From NCBI GenBank assembly GCA_934678955.1, contig CAKUSI010000006.1:1-34781 (forward strand): DNA of 34,781 nt, in the 5' to 3' direction. The notes beneath the pieces were generated by a model. The model saw only the letters and a program-made list of their open reading frames with translations. It did no database searches and had not been told where the DNA came from. Both the position numbers and the translations under genes were made by a program. This DNA comes from an uncultured Austwickia sp. (GTDB lineage: Bacteria; Actinomycetota; Actinomycetes; Actinomycetales; Dermatophilaceae). Each line of letters begins with the position of its first letter. The stretch's first letter is position 1. Positions 23,643 to 31,173 of the stretch are shown here, one piece after another.

Positions 23643-24956
23643 ATGTCGTACGAACGCTCGCTGGCCGCGGCCGCGCGCCTGGAGGAGCTGGTCCCCGGGG
23701 GGGCCCATACCTATGCGAAGGGGCCGGATCAGTACCCGGCGGACTGCGCGCCGCTCATCGCCCGCGGCCGCGGCTCGCACGTGTGGGACGTGGACGGCAA
23801 CGAGTACGTGGAGTACGGCTCCGGGCTGCGCTCGGTGATTCTCGGTCACGCGCACCCGCACGTGAACGCCGCGGTGCGCGACCAGCTTGACGACGGGTCG
23901 AACTTCGTCCGTCCGAGCCTGCTGGAGCTGCAGGCTGCCGAGGACTTCCTGGCCGCGGTGCCGACGATGGACATGGTGAAGTTCGCCAAGAACGGCTCGG
24001 ACGTCACGACGGCGGCAGTGAAGCTGGCGCGGGCACATACCGGCCGGAATCTGGTGGCGATCTGCCGTGACCAGCCGTTCTTCTCCACCGACGACTGGTT
24101 CATCGCCCACACCCCGATGGCGGCCGGGATCCCGCAGCCCATCGCCGACCTGACCGTTGACTTCCCCTACGGGGATCTGGGCGCGCTCGAGGCGACCTTC
24201 GACGCGCACGAGGGGCGGATCGCCGCCCTGATCCTCGAGGTGGAGTCGGCCGCGTGCCAGCCCGAAGCCGGCTACCTGCAGGGGTTGCTCGACCTCGCGC
24301 ATCGCCGGGGGGCGCTGGTGATCTTCGACGAGATGATCACGGGGTTCCGGTACGCGCTGGCCGGCGCGCACGCGACCCACGGCGTGATCCCGGACCTGGC
24401 GACGTTCGGCAAGGCGATCGGCAACGGGTACGCGGTGTCGGCCCTGGCGGGTCGCCGCGAGGTGATGGAGCTCGGCGGCCTGCGCACCGACGCCGACCGG
24501 GTCTTCCTGCTGTCGACGACGCACGGCGCGGAGGGCACCGGTCTCGCGGCGCTCCGAGCGACCATCGAGGTGCACCGGCGCGAGGACGTCTCCGCGCGCC
24601 TGGGTGCCGTTGGGGCGCAGTTGCGTGAGGCGGTGGAGGGGGTGGTCGCCGCGGCCGGTTTGGGCGAGTACGTGCAGGTCAAGGGCGCCGACTGCAACCT
24701 GGTGTACGTGACCCTCGACGCCGATCATCTGCCGTCACAGCCGTTCCGGACCCTGTTCATGCGGGGGCTGATCCACGGCGGGGTGGTCGGGCCGTCGTTC
24801 GTGGTGAGCACGGCGTTGAGCGCGGAGGACGTCGGGCGCACGGCGGCCGCTGTGGAGGCGACCTTGCCGATGTATGCCGCCGCGCTGGAGCGCAACGACG
24901 CCACCCCGTTCCTCGGGGGCCGCTCGGTCAAGCCGGTGTTCCGCACGCGCGCCTGA
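23643..24956 (+). CDS. Class III PLP aminotransferase / glutamate-1-semialdehyde aminomutase-like
   Basis: 437 residues. A fold-type I PLP enzyme of the class III group: VPGGAHTYAKGPDQYP and VWDVDGNEYVEYGSGLRSVILGHAHPHV at the N-terminus, NGSDVTTAAVKLARAHTGR for phosphate binding, VIFDEMITGFRYA with the PLP-binding Asp, and the Schiff-base lysine K257 in TFGKAIGNGYAV. Related to HemL but its location after a polysaccharide operon suggests transamination of an amino-sugar or other glycan precursor. ATG 23643 has GGAAGGGG upstream; TAGGGT at 23616-23621 may be its own -10. Its stop lies inside a 15-bp tandem repeat. Confidence 0.85.
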   Translation: MSYERSLAAAARLEELVPGGAHTYAKGPDQYPADCAPLIARGRGSHVWDVDGNEYVEYGSGLRSVILGHAHPHVNAAVRDQLDDGSNFVRPSLLELQAAEDFLAAVPTMDMVKFAKNGSDVTTAAVKLARAHTGRNLVAICRDQPFFSTDDWFIAHTPMAAGIPQPIADLTVDFPYGDLGALEATFDAHEGRIAALILEVESAACQPEAGYLQGLLDLAHRRGALVIFDEMITGFRYALAGAHATHGVIPDLATFGKAIGNGYAVSALAGRREVMELGGLRTDADRVFLLSTTHGAEGTGLAALRATIEVHRREDVSARLGAVGAQLREAVEGVVAAAGLGEYVQVKGADCNLVYVTLDADHLPSQPFRTLFMRGLIHGGVVGPSFVVSTALSAEDVGRTAAAVEATLPMYAAALERNDATPFLGGRSVKPVFRTRA

Positions 24957-25000
24957 TCCCGCTGCGCCTGATCGCACCGCGCCTGATCGCACCGCGCCGG
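24949..25000 (+). repeat. 15-bp tandem repeat over the aminotransferase stop codon
   Basis: Three units, GCGCCTGATCCCGCT (24949-24963), GCGCCTGATCGCACC (24964-24978) and the same again (24979-24993), then a partial GCGCCGG. Each unit holds a TGA in the same frame, so the aminotransferase stop (24954-24956) is followed by two more in-frame stops 15 and 30 bp on. Confidence 0.85.
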
Positions 25001-25103
25001 CGGGCTGCGGTCCACAGGTCCGATGGAGGGTCCCCTCCGTCCACAGAGGGTCCGTGGTCGATTCGGGAAGCGCCCGGCGGCGCCTACGGTCGTCGCGACG
25101 GGG

Positions 25104-25134
25104 TTGACAGCGACTCCGCCGCCCCGCCCATACT
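25104..25134 (+). promoter_or_regulatory. Candidate promoter of the Uma2-family gene
   Basis: TTGACA (25104-25109) is a perfect -35 consensus and CATACT (25129-25134) a fair -10, 19 bp apart, slightly long. The predicted start near 25141 gives a leader of about 20 nt that carries the Shine-Dalgarno AGGAGGAG. Confidence 0.5.
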
Positions 25135-25161
25135 GACGACCATCGGCAGGAGGAGTCCGTC

Positions 25162-25746
25162 ATGAGCCAGACCGACGCCGTGGTGCCGACCAGCGCCCGC
25201 TTTGTGATCCTCGATCATCTGGTCACCCATGAGGAGTGGGTGGCCGACTGGTCGCAGCGCGAAGAGATGTATGAGCTGGTGGACGGCATTCCGCTCATGA
25301 CCCCCAGCGAGCACGCGGACAACGGTGACGCGACGAGCATGCTTCTCCTTCGCCTGGCGCGGGTGCTCGGGGAGGAGTGGAGTTATCCGCAGCATTCCGG
25401 CGTCTGCATCCGCTCGCAGCCGCGGATCACCTACCGCATTCCGGACCTCACCGTTTTGCGCCGGGACGCGCCCCGCGACTATCCCCTGGACGCCGCGCAC
25501 ATCGCGCTCGTCGCGGAGGTCCTGTCGCCCTCCACTCGCGAGGAGGACCTGGGGCGGAAGAGGCGCGACTATGCGTCGGTGTCCCTTCCGGCGTACGTCG
25601 TGGTCGATCGCGCGGGTGCGCCCCGGCTGAGGGTGTGGACGCGCCCCGTCGACGGGGACTACACGAGCGAGCAGGCCGGCGAGAGCGTCACCCTGGACGT
25701 CGCCGGCGAAACCATCACCCTGCGGGCGGACGACCTCATCCGCTGA
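25162..25746 (+). CDS. Uma2 family (DUF820) restriction-endonuclease-like protein
   Basis: 194-residue protein of the PD-(D/E)xK-fold Uma2 family, whose role in cells is poorly known. The pattern is clear: YELVDGIPLMTPSEHADN at the start, IPDLTVLRRD with the first Asp, then ALVAEVLSPSTREEDLGRKRRDYASVSLPAYVVVD with the Glu and the Lys of the nuclease motif. ATG 25162 is preceded by AGGAGGAG. It stands alone between the glycan operon and the convergent methyltransferase gene and has its own predicted promoter; it is unlikely to be part of glycan synthesis. Confidence 0.88.
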   Translation: MSQTDAVVPTSARFVILDHLVTHEEWVADWSQREEMYELVDGIPLMTPSEHADNGDATSMLLLRLARVLGEEWSYPQHSGVCIRSQPRITYRIPDLTVLRRDAPRDYPLDAAHIALVAEVLSPSTREEDLGRKRRDYASVSLPAYVVVDRAGAPRLRVWTRPVDGDYTSEQAGESVTLDVAGETITLRADDLIR

Positions 25747-25761
25747 GGGTCCGGGGCCTCA
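25744..25761. terminator. Short hairpin bridging two convergent stop codons
   Basis: TGAGG (25744-25748) and CCTCA (25757-25761) form a 5-bp inverted repeat with an 8-nt loop; its ends are exactly the stop codons of the two convergent genes, 12 bp apart. It is weak and may be coincidence of two TGA stops. Confidence 0.35.
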
Positions 25762-26964
25762 GGACACCCCCACCTCGCGCAGCCGGGGTAGCGGGACGAA
25801 GAACCGTGTGTCCCGCAGGCCCATGTCGCGTAGCTGGGCGATCACCTCGTCGGCGATGTCCCAGGTCAGGATCATCACCTCGTCGGGAGCCGCGGCGACC
25901 AGGTCCTCCGGAGAGACGATCGGCAGCCCCACGCCCGGGATCCGGCGGCCGTGCTTGGCCGGTGACAAGTCCGCCACCATCGGCAGCAGATCCGGTCCTA
26001 CGCCGCTGACGCCCAGCAGCGTGCAGGCCTTGGAGCCCGCCCCGTACGCCGCGACGCGAACCCCCTCCTCGCGCGCCCGGCGGAGGTGCTGGACGAATTG
26101 GGCCACCGTGCTACGGGCCAGCCGATCCAACGCCCGGTAGCCCTCCTCGTCGACCGCACCCCCCTCACGCTCCTGCTGCAGGATGTCCGTTACGTCAGAG
26201 CTCGGAGGCCCTGCGGCGTCCGCCCGCCGCGCGGCCACCACCAGGCACCCCCCGAAGACGTCCTCCGTCCAGGCGTCGACGACCCTCAGGCCGTGTCGCT
26301 CGCACGCTCGGCTCCAGGAGGTCAGTGAGAAGTAGAGGGGGTGCCCGTGCCGGACCGTGTCGAATTGGCCCTGCACCAGTTGTTTCAGCGCGTGGTGGAA
26401 CTCGATGACCAGAAGCCCGTCGTGGGCCAGGGCTTCGACGCGCTTGGCGAGCTCGGGCTCCAGCTCTTCGGCGTGGATGATCGACTGGTTGTCGACGACC
26501 AGCTGCGCCGGAACCCGGGTGGCCTCTCCTGCGGCCCGCTCCACGCGGGTCGCGTCGACGCAGCCTGCGTCCAGCAGCGCCGGGAGCCAGGATCCGCCGT
26601 GGTGGCTCGCGAACTCACGCACCGTCGTCCCTGCTCCGAGTCCGAGCCGCTGCAGCACGCGGCCCGAGGCCTCGACCGCGTGCCGCTGCAGGGTCGCGCT
26701 CTCGACGGCCAACGGCTCCTGGGGCGCGGGCGAGATGTGGTCGAGCTGTACGAGGGAGCAGTCGGCGCACATCGTCAGCGCCAGGGGCCAGCACGGGTCG
26801 GGGGCCATGTCACTCAGGGGCGGGAAGTGGTCGGAGGCCGGTTGCGAGCCCAGGTCGAGCACCAGGGACAGCCGGGACGAGCCGCAGCCGCGGCATTCCG
26901 TCACCGGAGTGGCCGCGCCCGCGCCTCCGTCCTCGGTCGATGTCTGCGTCCGGGCCTTCGTCAT
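25759..26964 (-). CDS. C-methyltransferase-like protein with altered active site
   Basis: 401 residues, related to the sugar C-methyltransferase at 28593 (TylCIII/TcaB9 type). The zinc site is kept: C24-xx-C27 and C66-xx-C69. The SAM motif, EVASNDG in the paralogue, reads EFASHHGG (117-124); about 20 residues are missing after it. The paralogue's YHEH (Tyr and Glu catalytic in TcaB9) is RHGH (205-208) here, losing both. The C-terminal domain (VRVAAYGAGSKACTLLG) is intact. ATG 26964 has AAGGAG upstream; the open frame further upstream is antisense shadow. Last gene of the minus-strand operon, 64 bp after the PIG-L gene. It may be inactive, structural, or use a different chemistry. Confidence 0.72.
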   Translation of the reverse strand: MTKARTQTSTEDGGAGAATPVTECRGCGSSRLSLVLDLGSQPASDHFPPLSDMAPDPCWPLALTMCADCSLVQLDHISPAPQEPLAVESATLQRHAVEASGRVLQRLGLGAGTTVREFASHHGGSWLPALLDAGCVDATRVERAAGEATRVPAQLVVDNQSIIHAEELEPELAKRVEALAHDGLLVIEFHHALKQLVQGQFDTVRHGHPLYFSLTSWSRACERHGLRVVDAWTEDVFGGCLVVAARRADAAGPPSSDVTDILQQEREGGAVDEEGYRALDRLARSTVAQFVQHLRRAREEGVRVAAYGAGSKACTLLGVSGVGPDLLPMVADLSPAKHGRRIPGVGLPIVSPEDLVAAAPDEVMILTWDIADEVIAQLRDMGLRDTRFFVPLPRLREVGVS

Positions 26965-27028
26965 GCGTGGCTCCTTCGGGTCCCGGTCCGTGGGGTGGTG
27001 GTGTTGGTGGGCGGCAGGTTCCGTGAAC

Positions 27029-27688
27029 TCACAGGGCGAGCACCATCTTCTCGGCGCGGAAGGCCTCCGCGTAGCGCGCCCGGCACTCCATACCGCGCAG
27101 CCGCGCCAGCGCCGCGAACGTTTCCGCGTCCCACCAGTCCTTGCCCCGCTGACTGATGTGGTGCGCGTCCAGGGCGGCCCACTTCGCCGCGACCTGCTCC
27201 TCCGTGAGGGGCACGTACACGTTCGCGCCGGACGACCCCAGGTCGCCGTCCCACTTGGGCACCTCGAACCCCAGGACGAGGTGGTCCCGGAAGGCGGTGG
27301 GGGCGAACTCACCCAACGACCGGTGATCCTGATGGGCGTCGAAGCGGTGATGCGTGAGGACAACGTCCCAGGACTCGCGCGAGAGTGCGGCCAGAATGTC
27401 CTTCACCGCGTCGAAGTGCGAGGGCAGCCGGGTGTCCGGCAGGTCGTGGACGTCGAGCGTGAGTTGCGCCGGGGCGCACAGTGCTTCCAGGCAGGCCCGG
27501 GTCTCCCGCGCCCGCTGGGGCGTCGAGCACAGGACCACGCAGTGCACGCTCAGCCCGTGGTCATCAGCCGCCCAGGCAGCCAGCGTGCCGCCCGCACCGA
27601 TCTCGATGTCGTCGCAGTGCGCTCCGATGGCCAGCACCCGCCGAGGTCCGAGCTCTGCGGTGCGATGGCCGAGGCGGATCGGCAGCAC
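27029..27688 (-). CDS. PIG-L/LmbE family deacetylase
   Basis: 219 residues. Zinc-dependent N-deacetylase fold with the signature AHCDDIEIGAGG (AHPDD with Cys for Pro) and the second metal motif HHRFDAHQDHRSLGE. Members act on N-acetylated sugars, for example GlcNAc-inositol or GlcNAc-PI. The position between a nucleotidyltransferase and methyltransferases suggests a nucleotide-sugar or glycan substrate. Start chosen as GTG 27688, one base after the upstream stop; the longer frame to 27775 reads through the upstream gene's 3' end. Confidence 0.85.
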   Translation of the reverse strand: MLPIRLGHRTAELGPRRVLAIGAHCDDIEIGAGGTLAAWAADDHGLSVHCVVLCSTPQRARETRACLEALCAPAQLTLDVHDLPDTRLPSHFDAVKDILAALSRESWDVVLTHHRFDAHQDHRSLGEFAPTAFRDHLVLGFEVPKWDGDLGSSGANVYVPLTEEQVAAKWAALDAHHISQRGKDWWDAETFAALARLRGMECRARYAEAFRAEKMVLAL

Positions 27689-27689
27689 C

Positions 27690-28517
27690 TCAGCGTCCCG
27701 ACAGCGGGTACGGGGTGTCGCGGGTTCCGGAGCCCGCCCGCTCGCACGGCCTCCGCCACACCTCCCAGGGGGCATGGCCAGTGAGCGACAGCTGCTCGAG
27801 GGCGGCGCGCTCCTTGACTGTGTCCGCGGGCATCCAGAAGCCGTCGTACGGGTAGGCCATCACCTTGCCGTCGTGCGCGAGACGGGTGAGCGTGTCGGCG
27901 ACGAGATCGCGCCCCGGCTCCAACTCGTCGAGCACGGCCCGGCGCATCACGAAGTACCCGCCGTTCTCCCGCAGCTTCAGCGTGGCCACGGAGTGGATGT
28001 CGCTGACGCGCCCGCCGTCCTCGCACTCGACGACGTGGAAGGCCGACTGAGGGGGAACCGCGAGGAGCGAGGCCAGGGCATCCGATGCCTGGAACCGCTC
28101 GATCACCTGGTCCAGGGGGGCGTCGGTCAGGACGTCGGCGTAGTTGGCAAGGAAGAACTCGTCGTTGCCGAGGTGGTCGCGCACCCGGCGCAGGCGCTCC
28201 CCGATCGGTGTGTCGATGCCGGTGTGCAGGAAGGTGATCCGCCAATCGGCGATGTCGGTCGCGAGCGGCGTGACGCGACCGGCGTCGATCACGAAATCGT
28301 TGGAATGGGTCTCCTCGTAGTCCAGGAAATACCGGGAGATGTGATGCGCCCCGTAGCCCATGGCCAGGATGAATTCGCAGTGGCCAAAATGCGCGTAATA
28401 GCGCATCACGTGCCAGATCAGGGGCCGGTCCCCCACCATGACCATGGGTTTTGGGACGTCATCGACTCCGTCGCGCATCCGCATCCCATAGCCCCCGCAA
28501 AACAGCACGACCTTCAC
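27690..28517 (-). CDS. Glucose-1-phosphate cytidylyltransferase-like (RfbF type)
   Basis: Would make CDP-glucose (or a related NDP-sugar) from sugar 1-phosphate. 275 residues. N-terminal NTP-binding motif FCGGYGMRMRD and VPKPMVMVGDRPLIWHVM, close to the RfbF pattern GGxGTR plus KPKPM; FFLANYADVLTDAPL corresponds to the catalytic YGDG region (here YADV), and GFWMPADTVKERAALE matches the C-terminal motif GFWxPMDT. The last 20 residues are an extension. GTG 28517 follows AGGGGGCG. Next to the C-methyltransferase gene (75-bp gap) and 1 bp from the PIG-L gene. No CDP-glucose dehydratase is in the window. Confidence 0.82.
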   Translation of the reverse strand: MKVVLFCGGYGMRMRDGVDDVPKPMVMVGDRPLIWHVMRYYAHFGHCEFILAMGYGAHHISRYFLDYEETHSNDFVIDAGRVTPLATDIADWRITFLHTGIDTPIGERLRRVRDHLGNDEFFLANYADVLTDAPLDQVIERFQASDALASLLAVPPQSAFHVVECEDGGRVSDIHSVATLKLRENGGYFVMRRAVLDELEPGRDLVADTLTRLAHDGKVMAYPYDGFWMPADTVKERAALEQLSLTGHAPWEVWRRPCERAGSGTRDTPYPLSGR

Positions 28518-28592
28518 GACGCCCCCTGTTCACCCGAGATGTTGCCACGCAGATCCCCCACTGGTGCCATCTGCAACGACCGTCCGAGACGG

Positions 28593-29831
28593 TCACGGGG
28601 CGATGATATCCAGATCCGGTACGGCATAGACCAGCTGGCCACCCCATCGTGAGACGTAGGCGAGTTGTGCAGTGATCTCGGCGCGCAGATTCCACGGTAG
28701 AACCAGGATGTAATCGGGCTGGGCCTCGTCGATCGCCTCGGGGGCGAGCACCGGAATGCGACTTCCGGGCAGGAACTTGCCGTGTTTGAACGGATTGCGG
28801 TCCACCGTGAATTCCAGCAGGTCCCCCCGGATGCCGCAGTGGTTCAGCAGCGTGTTGCCCTTCCCGGGCGCCCCATAGCCCACCACCCTCTTGCCGTCCT
28901 CCTGGGCCTGCAGGAGGAACCGCAACAGGTCGCGCTTCACCCCCGCGACGGCCGCCTCGAAGCCGTCGTGACCCGCGAGGGTGTGCAGGCCCGCGGCAGC
29001 TTCCCGCTCGAGGAGGTCTGTCACGGCGGTCGAAGGCTGGCCGGCCGCCTCGCGGTGCCGGCAGTAGATCCGCAGCGACCCCCCGTGCGTGGCCAGCTCC
29101 TCCACGTCGATCACCACCAGGTCCCCCAGCGCGACCGCGCGCTGCGCGGTGAGCAACGTGTAGTACTGGAAGTGTTCGTGGTAGATCGTGTCGTACTGGC
29201 GCTGCTCGATCAGCCGCATCAGGTGCGGGAACTCCATCGTGAGCGTCCCGCCGGGGGCCAGCAGCGCCGCCAGCCCGAGCGTGAAGTCGCGCAGGTCCGG
29301 GACGTGGGCGTAGACGTTGTTGGCCGCGACCAGGTCCGCCCTGCCGTGCCTGGTGGCGATCTCCGCTCCGGTCTCCTCCCCGAGGAAGCACACCTCCGTG
29401 GGAATCCCCGCCTCGATCGCGGCCGCCGCGGTGTTGGCGGTTGGTTCGACCCCGAGGCAGGGGATCCCCGCGTCGCGGAAGTGCCGCAGCAGGTAGCCGT
29501 CATTGCTCGCGACCTCGATGACCCGCGAGTCCGGTCCCAGGTCGTACCGGTCGATCATGGCCACTGCGTAGCGTCGCGCGTGCTCCACCCAGGATGTGGA
29601 GTAGGAGGAGAAGTAGGCGTAGTCCGCGGTAAAGATGTCTTCCGCAGGGATGACCTCTGGCACCTGGACGAGCAGGCACTCCTCGCAGATCCGCACATGC
29701 AGCGGATAGGCCGCCTCCCCCCGCTCGGCGTCCTGCGCCGACAGGATCGCTTCGCAGGGCGGCGAGGCTCCCAGATCGACGAACGTGCGGTGCAGCGGGG
29801 CGCCGCAGATGCGGCAGGCGAGGTCGTTCAT
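28593..29831 (-). CDS. Sugar C-methyltransferase (TylCIII/TcaB9 type)
   Basis: Likely SAM-dependent methylation at carbon 3 of a keto-deoxysugar nucleotide. 412 residues, typical for the family. Zinc-binding domain C6-xx-C9 and C49-xx-C52; SAM motif EVASNDGYLL (106-115) and GVEPT; catalytic candidates H176 (NNVYAHVPDL) and YHEH (217-220). The C-terminal domain has GYGAPGKGNTLLNH and FLPGSRIPVL. Start ATG 29831; ATG 29849 gives six more residues. First gene of the four-gene minus-strand operon. The methylated sugar precursor must be made by enzymes outside the window. Confidence 0.86.
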   Translation of the reverse strand: MNDLACRICGAPLHRTFVDLGASPPCEAILSAQDAERGEAAYPLHVRICEECLLVQVPEVIPAEDIFTADYAYFSSYSTSWVEHARRYAVAMIDRYDLGPDSRVIEVASNDGYLLRHFRDAGIPCLGVEPTANTAAAAIEAGIPTEVCFLGEETGAEIATRHGRADLVAANNVYAHVPDLRDFTLGLAALLAPGGTLTMEFPHLMRLIEQRQYDTIYHEHFQYYTLLTAQRAVALGDLVVIDVEELATHGGSLRIYCRHREAAGQPSTAVTDLLEREAAAGLHTLAGHDGFEAAVAGVKRDLLRFLLQAQEDGKRVVGYGAPGKGNTLLNHCGIRGDLLEFTVDRNPFKHGKFLPGSRIPVLAPEAIDEAQPDYILVLPWNLRAEITAQLAYVSRWGGQLVYAVPDLDIIAP

Positions 29832-29950
29832 GCGGGCATCATCCCGCATCTCAGCGACCGGAATCCGGTGGTGGGCAGCGCGGATCCCGAGGTGAGCGGC
29901 ATCATGCGCGATGGCACACCGGAGTCGGCCCCTGGATCGGAGGGCCTGGC

Positions 29951-29970
29951 TAGGATGACCGAAATCGGTC
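29951..29970 (+). promoter_or_regulatory. -10-like box and adjoining perfect palindrome
   Basis: In the 253-bp divergent gap 29832-30084, TAGGAT (29951-29956) is a -10 candidate reading toward the GT2 at 30085. It is immediately followed by GACCGA-AA-TCGGTC (29957-29970), a perfect 6-bp-arm palindrome at the expected transcript start, a common position for repressor sites. No -35 is evident. The rest of the gap shows nothing I can name. Confidence 0.4.
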
Positions 29971-30084
29971 TGGAGTCTTGACGTCTGCAGCGGGAACCGG
30001 CGCCAGGGGGCGCTTCGTCCGTCCACGGGCAGGCTCTCGCGGAGGTCCGGCGCTGACCGGTCGGCAGTGATGAGGGGAGCGCAC

Positions 30085-31173
30085 GTGATCTCGGGCAGCC
30101 TCACGGGGGTCGGCAGGGACGCTGCCCCCCGGGTGGGCATCGTGATGCCGACGTACCTGCGGCCGGACCTCCTGCGGCTCGCCCTCGCCTCGGTGCAGGC
30201 CCAGACCTTCACATCGTTCCTCGTGTACGTCTGCGACAACGGGGACGACCCGGAAACCCGGCGGGTGGTCGATGAATTGGCGGATCACCGGTTCCTGTAC
30301 GTCGCGCGCCCGCACAACCTCGGCATGCTCGGCAATGTGCTGCAAGGGTTTCGAGAGGCCGGAACCGAGCTGATTCTGGAGCTCGATGACGACGACCGGC
30401 TGCTGCCCGACGCCCTGGAGCACCTGGTGGCACCGTTCGACGAGTTCGAGGATCTCGTCCTCTCGTTCGGCGACCTCTGCATCGTGGACGAGACCGGAGC
30501 GGCCGTGCCTCCGGAGGTGGCGTCGGAGACGGTCTCCTCCGCCAGGAGTCTCACGCCGGGCATCCAGCCGAGGTTCCGGGAGATCGCGGCGCGCGGCTTC
30601 ATCGAGACCCCGGCCGTGTTGGTGCGACGCGACGTGCTGGTGGCGATGGACTTCCCGGCGGAGGCCGGCACCGCGTACGACCTGCATCTATGTATTCAGG
30701 CGGCACGAGCCGGCGGGGACGCGTACTACGTGGGGCGGCCAGTCGTGCGCTATTGCGTCCACGACGGCGCCGACAGCGAACTCAACTATCCGGATCAGCT
30801 GGCCGCGGCCGAGTTTGTCCTCCTCATGGCGAGGTCGGGTGCCATCGGCGAGGAGAAGCACGTGCTCGCCGAAGAACTCGCGAATATCCGCGTCGAGCAG
30901 ATTCGCACCGCCCTCCGGCGGCGCGAGTGGCGGATGGCCGCCGGACACGCGCGTCAGGCGTTCAGCGACTCCCCGGGTGCGCGTGTGACGATGTCCTGGT
31001 ACGCGCGCGTACGAATCAGGCCGCATCTGCGCCCGTCCAGACATCGTCGGCGAAACTCGACGGAGTGGGATCCAGGGAGGGCGTCAGAGGCTGCGCTCGG
31101 CTCCGTCGAGGCGCCGGCGCCACCACCGCGCCGCGGGCGGGAAGGCGGTCATGCTGGCGTAGCGGCTCCGTAG
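30085..31173 (+). CDS. Family 2 glycosyltransferase
   Basis: 362 residues. GT-A domain: RVGIVMPTYLRPDLLRLALASV, NLGMLGNVLQGF, and the metal-binding LELDDDDRLLPDAL. The acceptor region YDLHLCIQAARAGGDAYYVG replaces the common ED-containing motif, so the catalytic base is not obvious. I start at GTG 30085 because GAGGGGAG stands before it at proper spacing; GTG 30067/ATG 30070 would add five or six residues. The last 90 bp overlap the convergent GT2 gene, and the end of the protein is Arg/Pro/Gly-rich with no domain character. Confidence 0.82.
   Translation: MISGSLTGVGRDAAPRVGIVMPTYLRPDLLRLALASVQAQTFTSFLVYVCDNGDDPETRRVVDELADHRFLYVARPHNLGMLGNVLQGFREAGTELILELDDDDRLLPDALEHLVAPFDEFEDLVLSFGDLCIVDETGAAVPPEVASETVSSARSLTPGIQPRFREIAARGFIETPAVLVRRDVLVAMDFPAEAGTAYDLHLCIQAARAGGDAYYVGRPVVRYCVHDGADSELNYPDQLAAAEFVLLMARSGAIGEEKHVLAEELANIRVEQIRTALRRREWRMAAGHARQAFSDSPGARVTMSWYARVRIRPHLRPSRHRRRNSTEWDPGRASEAALGSVEAPAPPPRRGREGGHAGVAAP

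Noticed and set aside
23643..24956. True hemL (glutamate-1-semialdehyde aminomutase for haem)
   Set aside because: Related fold, but located in a glycan island with no other haem gene; a general class III call is safer.
25162..25746. Uma2 gene as evidence of a mobile element or defence system
   Set aside because: Uma2 proteins are widespread as single genes; no transposase, inverted repeats or defence partners are adjacent.
31110..31121. 12-bp perfect palindrome GGCGCCGGCGCC in the convergent GT2 overlap
   Set aside because: No loop for a hairpin, lies in coding sequence of both genes and is expected in such GC-rich DNA.
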